Under the pieces are notes generated by a model. The model saw only the letters and a program-made list of their open reading frames with translations, searched no databases and had not been told where the DNA came from. Source: Rhodanobacteraceae bacterium UBA703 (lineage in GTDB: Bacteria > Pseudomonadota > Gammaproteobacteria > Xanthomonadales > Rhodanobacteraceae). Taken from it: a DNA stretch of 11,515 nucleotides. Of this stretch, positions 6,768 through 11,515 are shown piece by piece. Both the position numbers and the translations under genes were made by a program. Every line of letters begins with the position of its first letter. Position 1 is the stretch's first letter. The stretch covers positions 1 through 11,515 of the forward strand of contig DBMH01000210.1 of assembly GCA_002297645.1 (NCBI GenBank), read 5' to 3'.

Positions 6768-6795
6768 CGGTGCGATCGCAGGGAAAGGGCGCGCA

Positions 6796-6801
6796 AGTAT
6801 A
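6796..6801 (-). promoter_or_regulatory. candidate -10 element of tesB
   Basis: TATACT on the minus strand, followed by TGCGCGCC, in an otherwise GC-rich 91-nt gap between the amidase stop and the tesB start. The implied leader of about 22 nt includes the perfect palindrome TGCGATCGCA (6771-6780). No clear -35 is seen. Confidence 0.5.
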
Positions 6802-6858
6802 CCGGCGCCCGATCCGGGTTCGGCCCCGTCGGGACGCCCGCGCGGGGCGACCGGACGC

Positions 6859-7431
6859 TCAGGATTCGCCGGGGCGGAGGCGCTCCAGGCCGCTGTCCGG
6901 AACGACCTCGTCCCATGGGAACAGCGGACCGGGATCCTGCCGGCGGCGCAGCAGGATCGAGGGGTCGTCCCTGGCCGGTTCGAGGCGACGGTCGAGGTCC
7001 TCGTGGCCGGCGATCCAGCGCAGGTTCGCATGGTCGTGGCGCAGTTGCGCCAGCAGGCTGCGCAGCGAGGCGATCTGTTCGGCCGTGTACGGCGTCGTGA
7101 ACGCCTGGTGGCGGCTGTCGCCCCAGTGCGGATAGCGGCCGACGTTGACGATCTCGATACCGATCGAACGAGGGTTGTAGCCGAAGGTGTGGTTCGCCAC
7201 GCGCACGTCGGCCACGAAGCGCGTCACGCGGCCGTCGGTGTCGATGTAGTAGTGGCCGCTGTTGCCGGTCTGCGAGCCGGCGTAGTGGATGCGTTCGCCG
7301 AACTCGCGCGCCATCGCCATGTCCGGCAGTTCGGTGCAATGGATCACGACGAGGTCGATCGCGGACGACGGCCGCGCCGCAAGACGTTCCTCGTAGGGCA
7401 GGGGCCAATCGACGATGGCGAGAGCGGGCAT
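6859..7431 (-). CDS. N-acetylmuramoyl-L-alanine amidase, Amidase_2 (AmpD-like) domain
   Basis: This 190-residue zinc amidase is of the PGRP/AmpD type, which cuts the bond between muramic acid and the stem peptide of peptidoglycan or its anhydro fragments. The expected metal ligands are visible: His31 (LVVIHCTE), His143 (IAGHEDLD) and Asp166 (QDPGPLFPW). Glu93 in SIGIEIVN fits the conserved acidic position. GNSGHYYIDTDGRV and VANHTFGYNPRS are family signatures. No signal peptide is seen, so it is likely cytoplasmic and a recycling enzyme, though classical AmpD is only one of several such proteins and the symbol is withheld. It reads away from the alpha/beta hydrolase gene through a shared 118-nt upstream region. 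The start ATG lacks a strong Shine-Dalgarno sequence. Confidence 0.9.
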   Translation of the reverse strand: MPALAIVDWPLPYEERLAARPSSAIDLVVIHCTELPDMAMAREFGERIHYAGSQTGNSGHYYIDTDGRVTRFVADVRVANHTFGYNPRSIGIEIVNVGRYPHWGDSRHQAFTTPYTAEQIASLRSLLAQLRHDHANLRWIAGHEDLDRRLEPARDDPSILLRRRQDPGPLFPWDEVVPDSGLERLRPGES

Positions 7432-7467
7432 GGGGCAGGGGCGGGATTCGGGTCGTGACAGGGCGCG

Positions 7468-7497
7468 AGGCTACAGGCTTTCGCCGCCGCAGGCGAA
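7468..7497 (-). promoter_or_regulatory. candidate promoter of the amidase gene
   Basis: On the minus strand TTCGCC (7497-7492), an 18-nt spacer and TAGCCT (7473-7468), which is followed by CGCGCC as at bpt. It overlaps the candidate promoter of the divergent hydrolase gene. Confidence 0.3.
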
Positions 7498-7510
7498 GTC
7501 CCGCTATGCT
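7480..7510 (+). promoter_or_regulatory. candidate promoter of the hydrolase-rlmKL operon
   Basis: TTCGCC (7480-7485), a 19-nt spacer and TATGCT (7505-7510). The two TTCGCC boxes on opposite strands form an inverted repeat with a 6-nt centre, so both directions share the same DNA face and may exclude each other. The -35 match is weak. Confidence 0.35.
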
Positions 7511-7549
7511 TCCCCGCTTCCCCGCCGCCCATCCCGAATCCCGGCTCCC

Positions 7550-8059
7550 ATGAAAGGCACCGTCATCCTCTCGCACGGCCTCGAAAGCGGTCCGCACGCG
7601 ACCAAGGTCAGCGCGCTCGCCGAAGTCGCCGTGGCGCTCGGCTGGGCCGAAGTGCGCCCGGACTACCGCGACCTCGACGCACGCCGCGATCCGCGCGAAA
7701 TCGACGCGCGCGTTGCCCGGGCCCTGGAGCACGCGCCGCCCGACGGCGTCGTCGTGTTCGCCGGCTCCAGCATGGGGGCCTTCACGTCCGGCCTGGCCAC
7801 GATCGAGCGCCGCAGCGCCGGCGTGTTCCTGATGGCGCTGCCGACCGGGATCCCGGGCTATTCGCGCGCATTCGACGCGGCGGCGGTGCCGATGGCGCTG
7901 GTGCACGGCTGGCGGGACGAGATCTGCCCGGTCGATGCCGCCATCGGCTTCGCGCGCTCGCGTGCGGCGACGTTGCATCTCGTCGACGACGACCATCGCC
8001 TCGGTGCGCACGTGGACGGTTGCGCGAGACTCTTCCACCAGTTCCTGGCTGCACTCTGA
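7550..8059 (+). CDS. small alpha/beta-fold hydrolase (YqiA/YcfP-like)
   Basis: This 169-residue compact alpha/beta hydrolase has the catalytic triad in order: Ser74 in the nucleophile elbow AGSSMGAF, Asp123 in HGWRDEICPV and His149 in VDDDHRLGAHVD. The N-terminal strand leads into LSHGLESGPHATK, the oxyanion-loop region. It lacks a lid domain and a signal peptide, so it is a small cytoplasmic esterase-like protein akin to YqiA; the substrate is unknown. A longer frame opens at 7415, but the extra residues are low-complexity and would cover the divergent promoter region, so the ATG at 7550 is used even though no Shine-Dalgarno sequence precedes it. Its stop overlaps the rlmKL start in TGATG. 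Confidence 0.85.
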   Translation: MKGTVILSHGLESGPHATKVSALAEVAVALGWAEVRPDYRDLDARRDPREIDARVARALEHAPPDGVVVFAGSSMGAFTSGLATIERRSAGVFLMALPTGIPGYSRAFDAAAVPMALVHGWRDEICPVDAAIGFARSRAATLHLVDDDHRLGAHVDGCARLFHQFLAAL

Positions 8060-10242
8060 TGTCCAAGCTGTTCGCCACCTGCCCGAAGGGGCTCGAATAC
8101 CTGCTGCGCGACGAGCTGCGCGCACTCGGCGCCGAAGACGCGCGCGAGGCGCTGGCCGGCGTGCATTTCAGCGGGTCGCTCGAACTCGCGTATCGCGCCT
8201 GCCTGTGGTCCCGTCTCGCCAGTCGCGTGCTGATGCCGCTGGCGGAATTCGACGCGGCCGACGCGGACGCGCTCTACGCGGGGACGCAGTCGGTCGACTG
8301 GCCGGCGCATCTCTCTCCCGACGGAACCCTGGCGATCGACGCGGTCGGACAGACCGGGGCGCTCAACAACACGCAGTTCGTCGCGTTGCGTACGAAGGAC
8401 GCGATCGTGGACCAGTTCCGCGAGCAGGGCGGAACACGCCCCGGCGTGGACGTCGAGCGGCCGTCCATCCGTCTGAACGTCCGTTTGCATCGGGGGCGAG
8501 CCACCTTGTCGCTGGACCTGTCCGGTTCGCCGCTGCATCGGCGTGGCTGGCGGCAGGGGCAGGGCGAGGCGCCGCTGAAGGAGAATCTCGCCTGCGCGAT
8601 GTTGCTGCGCGCGGGCTGGCCCGCGATCGCCGCTGCCGGTGGCGCGCTGGTCGACCCGATGTGCGGGTCCGGCACGCTGCTGATCGAAGGGATCCTGATG
8701 GCGGCCGACGTGGCGCCGGGCCTGCGTCGCGACTACTTCGGCTTCCTCGGTTGGCGCGGGCACGACGCGGCGATGTGGGACTCGCTGCGGGCGGAGGCGG
8801 AAGCGCGCGCGTCCGCGGGCCTGCGTGCGCTGGCCCCGGTCTTCTTCGGAAGCGACCAGGACCCGCGCGTCCTGAACGAGGCGAAGCGCAACGCCCAGGC
8901 CGCCGGCGTCGCCGGTTTCCTGCACCTGTCGCGGCAGTCAGCCGAGCACGTGCAGCGGCCCGAAGGCGACAATCCGCCCGGCCTGGTGATCTGCAATCCG
9001 CCGTACGGCGAGCGGCTGGGGCAGCAGGCGCAGCTCGCCGTGTTGTACCGCGCGCTCGGCGAGCGGCTGCGTACGCAGTTCGTCGGCTGGCAGGCGGGAG
9101 TCATCGTCGCCCACGAGGAACTCGGCTACGCGATCGGCCTGCGGGCCGACAAGCGCTACACGCTCTACAACGGCGCACTCGAATGCCGCTTTCTGGTGTT
9201 CGATTTGGCCGAGGAGCCCGCACCGCGCGAGCGTGTCGAGAAGCCGTTGTCGGAAGGAGCCCGGTCCGTCGCGAACCGCATCACCAAGAACTTCCGCCAT
9301 CTGCGCAAGCGCTTCGAGCGCGAGGGCGTTTCCTGCTGGCGCGTCTACGATGCCGATATTCCGGAGTACGCGGCAGCGATCGACATCTATACGGCCATCG
9401 GCGTGGACGGGAACTTCGTGTCGCTGGAGCCGTTTCCGCACATCTGGCTGCACGTGCAGGAGTACGCGCCGCCGCGCGACATTCCGGAGCACGTCGCGCG
9501 GGATCGCCTGCGCGATCTCGTACGCGGTGCCGGCGCCGCGCTCGACGTGCCGCGCGAACGCATCGCCACCAAGACGCGCTATCGTGCCAAGGGCGGCTCC
9601 AAGTACGGCCGTTTCGAGCAGCGCGACGAGTTCCTCATCGTGGAGGAAGGCGGCCTGAAATTCCGCGTGAACCTCTTCGACTACCTCGACAGCGGACTCT
9701 TTCTCGACCACCGCCCGGCGCGGGCCCGCATCCGCGAACTGGCGCGTGGCAAGCGCTTCCTCAACCTGTTCTGCTACACCGCGACGGCGAGCGTCTACGC
9801 CGCCGCTGGGGCGGCATCCGCGACGACCAGCGTCGATCTTTCGGCGACCTATCTCGAGTGGGCCGCACGCAACTTCACGCTGAACGGATTCGGCGGTGCT
9901 TCGCATCACCTGGTGCAGGCCGATGCGATGGAGTGGTTGCGTCACGACCGCGACGAGTTCGACTTGATCTTCGTCGATCCGCCGACGTTCTCGAATTCCA
10001 AGCGTGCGGACGATTTCGACGTGCAGCGCGACCACGCCCGCCTGTTGGCGCTGTGCGCCGAACGGCTCGCGCCGGGCGGCGTCATCGTGTTCTCGAACAA
10101 CCTGCGCCGGTTCGCATTGGATCCGGTATTGCCCGACACCTTCGACGTGAAGGACGTCACGGCGGCCACGATCCCTCCGGACTTCGCGAGGAACGCACGC
10201 ATCCATCATTGCTACGAGTTGCGTCGCCGGACCGAACGCTGA
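8059..10242 (+). CDS. rlmKL: bifunctional 23S rRNA methyltransferase RlmKL (G2445 N2 and G2069 N7)
   Basis: This single 727-residue protein carries two methyltransferases that modify 23S rRNA during large-subunit assembly, as in E. coli RlmKL (rlmL). An N-terminal THUMP RNA-binding region spans roughly residues 45-155 and includes RLNVRLHRGRATLSLDLSG. The RlmL domain has SAM motif DPMCGSGTLLIEG (from Asp199) and the N2-guanine motif NPPYGERLG (313-321). The RlmK domain has RFLNLFCYTATASVYAA (from about 566) and DPPTFSNSK (640-648). Length is close to the family's 700-750. The start is set by the one-base overlap with the hydrolase stop (TGATG), implying translational coupling. An in-frame ATG at 8020 inside the hydrolase gene is less likely. 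Both catalytic domains look intact. Confidence 0.96.
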   Translation: MSKLFATCPKGLEYLLRDELRALGAEDAREALAGVHFSGSLELAYRACLWSRLASRVLMPLAEFDAADADALYAGTQSVDWPAHLSPDGTLAIDAVGQTGALNNTQFVALRTKDAIVDQFREQGGTRPGVDVERPSIRLNVRLHRGRATLSLDLSGSPLHRRGWRQGQGEAPLKENLACAMLLRAGWPAIAAAGGALVDPMCGSGTLLIEGILMAADVAPGLRRDYFGFLGWRGHDAAMWDSLRAEAEARASAGLRALAPVFFGSDQDPRVLNEAKRNAQAAGVAGFLHLSRQSAEHVQRPEGDNPPGLVICNPPYGERLGQQAQLAVLYRALGERLRTQFVGWQAGVIVAHEELGYAIGLRADKRYTLYNGALECRFLVFDLAEEPAPRERVEKPLSEGARSVANRITKNFRHLRKRFEREGVSCWRVYDADIPEYAAAIDIYTAIGVDGNFVSLEPFPHIWLHVQEYAPPRDIPEHVARDRLRDLVRGAGAALDVPRERIATKTRYRAKGGSKYGRFEQRDEFLIVEEGGLKFRVNLFDYLDSGLFLDHRPARARIRELARGKRFLNLFCYTATASVYAAAGAASATTSVDLSATYLEWAARNFTLNGFGGASHHLVQADAMEWLRHDRDEFDLIFVDPPTFSNSKRADDFDVQRDHARLLALCAERLAPGGVIVFSNNLRRFALDPVLPDTFDVKDVTAATIPPDFARNARIHHCYELRRRTER

Positions 10243-10330
10243 TCGTCGTCCTGGTCGTCGCCGGAAAAATTTCAGTCGCGATTCAGGCGCTCGACCGCAG
10301 CATGCGGGCCGTCGGTCAGGAGGTTCGTCG

Positions 10331-10741
10331 ATGAGCGTTTCACGCAAACCACTTCGTTACGCGGTCCTCGGTCTGCTGTTCGCAGCAGGTCTGGTGTTCG
10401 CGCCGGCGTCGTTCGCGCGCGGCCACCATGGCCACTGGAACGTATCGTTGAACTTCGGCTTTCCGGGCGTCGCCGTCGGCTATTCCAACTACGGTTGGGG
10501 CGGCTACGGCGGTTACTACGGGTCGTACTATTCCCCGGCCTACTACGGCTACGGTCCGGCCTACTACGGCTACAGCGCTCCGGTGGTCTATCGTTCGGTC
10601 TATTACGACCGCCCGTACTATCGCAGCTATCGAAGCCACGTTTCCTACGATCGCGGCTACTCCTATGGCCGGGATCGCAGTTACCGTGACTACGACCGCG
10701 GCTACCGCCGCGCCAGTTACTACGATCGGGGTTATCGCTAG
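10331..10741 (+). CDS. small secreted Tyr/Gly/Arg-rich repeat protein
   Basis: I do not know a function for this 136-residue protein. It has a clear Sec signal peptide ending APASFA (cut after about residue 29), giving a mature chain of about 107 residues, 28 of them Tyr. After a short RGHHGHWNVSLNFGFPG segment comes a Gly/Tyr tract with two copies of PAYYGY, then an Arg/Tyr/Asp tail with three copies of YDRGY. There are no cysteines in the mature part. Such a composition suggests a disordered surface or matrix protein, or one that self-associates through Tyr-Arg contacts, but that is inference. AGGAGG 7 nt before the ATG is the best ribosome-binding site in the window, hinting at high expression. 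It stands alone between rlmKL and a strong terminator. Confidence 0.88.
   Translation: MSVSRKPLRYAVLGLLFAAGLVFAPASFARGHHGHWNVSLNFGFPGVAVGYSNYGWGGYGGYYGSYYSPAYYGYGPAYYGYSAPVVYRSVYYDRPYYRSYRSHVSYDRGYSYGRDRSYRDYDRGYRRASYYDRGYR
10535..10573 (+). repeat. two exact 18-bp direct repeats, period 21 bp, inside the Tyr-rich gene
   Basis: The sequences at 10535-10552 and 10556-10573 are identical and encode the two PAYYGY units. The perfect identity at DNA level, including synonymous sites, suggests a recent in-frame duplication of a 7-codon unit. Confidence 0.9.
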
Positions 10742-10771
10742 GACTCCATTCCCGTCCCCGATCATCGTCTG

Positions 10772-10810
10772 CGCTGGCGGCGTACCCCTCCCCCTTCCCC
10801 GCCGCCAGCG
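10772..10810. other. 10-bp perfect hairpin downstream of the Tyr-rich gene
   Basis: CGCTGGCGGC (10772-10781) pairs perfectly with GCCGCCAGCG (10801-10810) around a 19-nt C-rich loop. No T run follows, so it is more likely a 3' stability or pause hairpin ahead of the terminator than a terminator itself. Confidence 0.6.
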
Positions 10811-10815
10811 TATCG

Positions 10816-10857
10816 CCCCGCGACGATTTCCCCTGGTCGTCGCGGGGTTTCTTTTTT
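10816..10857 (+). terminator. strong Rho-independent terminator
   Basis: A perfect 11-bp GC-rich stem, CCCCGCGACGA (10816-10826) with TCGTCGCGGGG (10837-10847), and a 10-nt loop are followed at once by TTTCTTTTTT. It ends the transcript of the Tyr-rich gene. Confidence 0.93.
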
Positions 10858-10997
10858 GTGCGGACGGACTTTGCTCGGACGAAAGCGCTTCCGCAGCATC
10901 CCGCGGTCCCGGGAAACCTTTCCGGCTGCTCGTGTTCGCGCGACGTCCCGCCATGCGTCGCATGTGCTTGGGACGAGGGTTCATGTGAACCGCCGCA

Positions 10998-11029
10998 TCC
11001 CGGAACGGAATCGTCCCGGACCGGAACCG
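10998..11029. repeat. 16-bp imperfect tandem repeat
   Basis: TCCCGGAACGGAATCG (10998-11013) is followed directly by TCCCGGACCGGAACCG (11014-11029), 14 of 16 positions identical. It lies about 110 nt before the methyltransferase gene. Paired sites of this kind can bind a regulator, but two copies may be chance. Confidence 0.6.
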
Positions 11030-11104
11030 AAGTCCGTCCCGACGCACCGTCTCAGCCATCGGCATTTGCGGACGGTCGCTCGCGCGAAGCGAGGGCGGTC
11101 ACGC

Positions 11105-11110
11105 TATGAT
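11105..11110 (+). promoter_or_regulatory. candidate -10 element of the methyltransferase gene
   Basis: TATGAT stands 27 nt before the ATG at 11138. Transcription would begin near 11117, close to the alternative in-frame ATG at 11120. No good -35 is seen. Confidence 0.4.
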
Positions 11111-11137
11111 GACGTGTTGATGTCATTGGATCGGTGC

Positions 11138-11515
11138 ATGAGCGAACAATCCAGGCGGCGCGGGGCGAATGCGGCGGGCACCACCCCGGCGGCGTGGACG
11201 TTCTTCCGCCAGTGGCTGAAGAATCCGCGGGCGACGGCGGCCCTGGCGCCGTCCAGTCGCCAGCTGGCGCAGCGCATGGTCGCCGAGCTGCCGGCCGGCG
11301 CGACGCGCGTCATCGAACTGGGGGGCGGTACCGGCGTATTCACGCGGGCTCTGCTCGATCACGGCATCACGGCCGAGAACCTGCTCGTCCTCGAACTCAA
11401 TGCCGAGCTTGCTGCTCTGCTGCGCGAGCGTTTCCCGGACGTGCGCGTGGCGAACGGCGACGCGCGCGACCTGGTCGAACTGGCGGGGCAGGCCGGTTAC
11501 GGCATCGACGGCGGC
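11138..11515 (+). CDS. SAM-dependent methyltransferase, phospholipid N-methyltransferase-like (3' end outside window)
   Basis: The first 126 residues of a class I SAM methyltransferase are visible and the frame runs off the window. FFRQWLKNPRATAALAPSSR (22-41) followed by RVIELGGGTGVFTRAL (motif I, residues 58-72) is the arrangement I associate with PmtA-type phosphatidylethanolamine N-methyltransferases and related soluble enzymes. The acidic residue after strand 2 is Glu86 (VLELN) and motif III-like NGDARDL follows at 106-112. If correct, it would methylate a membrane lipid head group at the cytoplasmic face, but an rRNA- or small-molecule-methylating relative is possible without the C-terminal half. 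The start at 11138 has GGA 7 nt upstream; an in-frame ATG at 11120 would add six residues and cannot be excluded. Confidence 0.75.
   Translation, partial: MSEQSRRRGANAAGTTPAAWTFFRQWLKNPRATAALAPSSRQLAQRMVAELPAGATRVIELGGGTGVFTRALLDHGITAENLLVLELNAELAALLRERFPDVRVANGDARDLVELAGQAGYGIDGG

Larger units (their letters stand above)
10742..11137. other. 396-nt gene-free stretch between the Tyr-rich gene and the methyltransferase
   Basis: The first part holds two hairpins, the second a strong terminator. From about 10858 onward I see no convincing gene. Present are the 8-bp palindrome AAGCGCTT (10883-10890), a 16-bp tandem repeat (10998-11029), a CTCGC/GCGAG hairpin (11079-11093) and a TATGAT box (11105-11110). 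An open 83-codon frame at 10858-11109 has no ribosome-binding site or recognisable content. A small RNA cannot be excluded. Confidence 0.6.

Noticed and set aside
6771..6780. TGCGATCGCA palindrome before tesB
   Set aside because: GCGATCGC-type palindromes are common in GC-rich genomes; a single 10-bp copy in a leader is not enough to call an operator.
5592..7100. 502-codon open frame on + across tesB and its neighbours
   Set aside because: It covers two real minus-strand genes and a promoter gap, and encodes no recognisable protein.
10295..10307. CCGCA-GCA-TGCGG mini-hairpin after rlmKL
   Set aside because: It has a 5-bp stem with a 3-nt loop and no T run; too weak to call a terminator.
8938..10347. 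469-codon open frame on - antisense to rlmKL
   Set aside because: rlmKL motifs are intact on +; the antisense frame is a GC-driven shadow.
10490..10740. Short repeats that might suggest a CRISPR array or satellite
   Set aside because: The repeats are in frame, 21 bp apart, and encode Tyr-rich units of one secreted protein; there are no spacers.
10340..11065. 241-codon open frame on - across the Tyr-rich gene and the terminator
   Set aside because: It reads through a strong terminator and a repeat tract; its Val/Ala/Ile-rich product is simply the complement of the Tyr/Gly repeats.
10858..11109. 83-codon + frame with several cysteines after the terminator
   Set aside because: It starts inside the last bases of the terminator region, has no ribosome-binding site or promoter, and runs through the tandem repeat and hairpin; the Cys content looks accidental.
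1..11515. Mobile elements, phage genes, tRNA/rRNA, defence systems
   Set aside because: No transposase, integrase, terminal repeats, tRNA-like cloverleaf or defence-type domains were seen on either strand, and base composition is even throughout.

Overview
The window is high-GC bacterial DNA packed with ordinary genes and very short gaps. Several things suggest a gammaproteobacterium of the order Lysobacterales (Xanthomonadales): the overall GC and codon use, a fused RlmKL, a bacterial-type aspartate/glutamate leucyltransferase, and a DUF2007-like protein of the kind labelled 'pathogenicity-like' in xanthomonads. This placement is an inference from protein character, not from a database search.

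Layout from left to right. (1) The 3' end of a DUF2239 gene is followed 17 nt later by a MATE-family exporter, both on +. (2) A secreted transglutaminase-fold protein on - converges on the MATE gene. It is divergent from purT (+), and the shared upstream region holds a 14-bp perfect palindrome and a duplicated leader segment. (3) purT is followed by a small 88-residue protein of unknown function on +. (4) Three genes on - read right to left as tesB, a DUF2007-like membrane-anchored protein and bpt, with a candidate terminator and promoter before bpt. (5) An AmpD-type amidase on - is divergent from a small alpha/beta hydrolase on +. The hydrolase overlaps rlmKL by one base (TGATG), so those two are probably translationally coupled. 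(6) A small secreted Tyr/Gly/Arg repeat protein on + ends in a strong intrinsic terminator. (7) About 280 nt without a convincing gene leads into the 5' part of a SAM-dependent methyltransferase resembling phospholipid N-methyltransferases, cut by the window edge.

The genes cover purine synthesis (purT), rRNA modification (rlmKL), N-end-rule protein tagging (bpt), acyl-CoA hydrolysis (tesB), envelope or peptidoglycan work (amidase, transglutaminase-like protein, Tyr-rich protein, possibly the lipid methyltransferase) and efflux (MATE). They do not form one pathway. I see no mobile element, phage gene, tRNA, rRNA, CRISPR array or defence locus. No novel multi-gene system is evident. The points most worth a second look are small: the Tyr-repeat secreted protein, the 88-residue protein, the regularly spaced cysteines of Bpt, the palindrome before purT, and the near-leaderless promoter of bpt.
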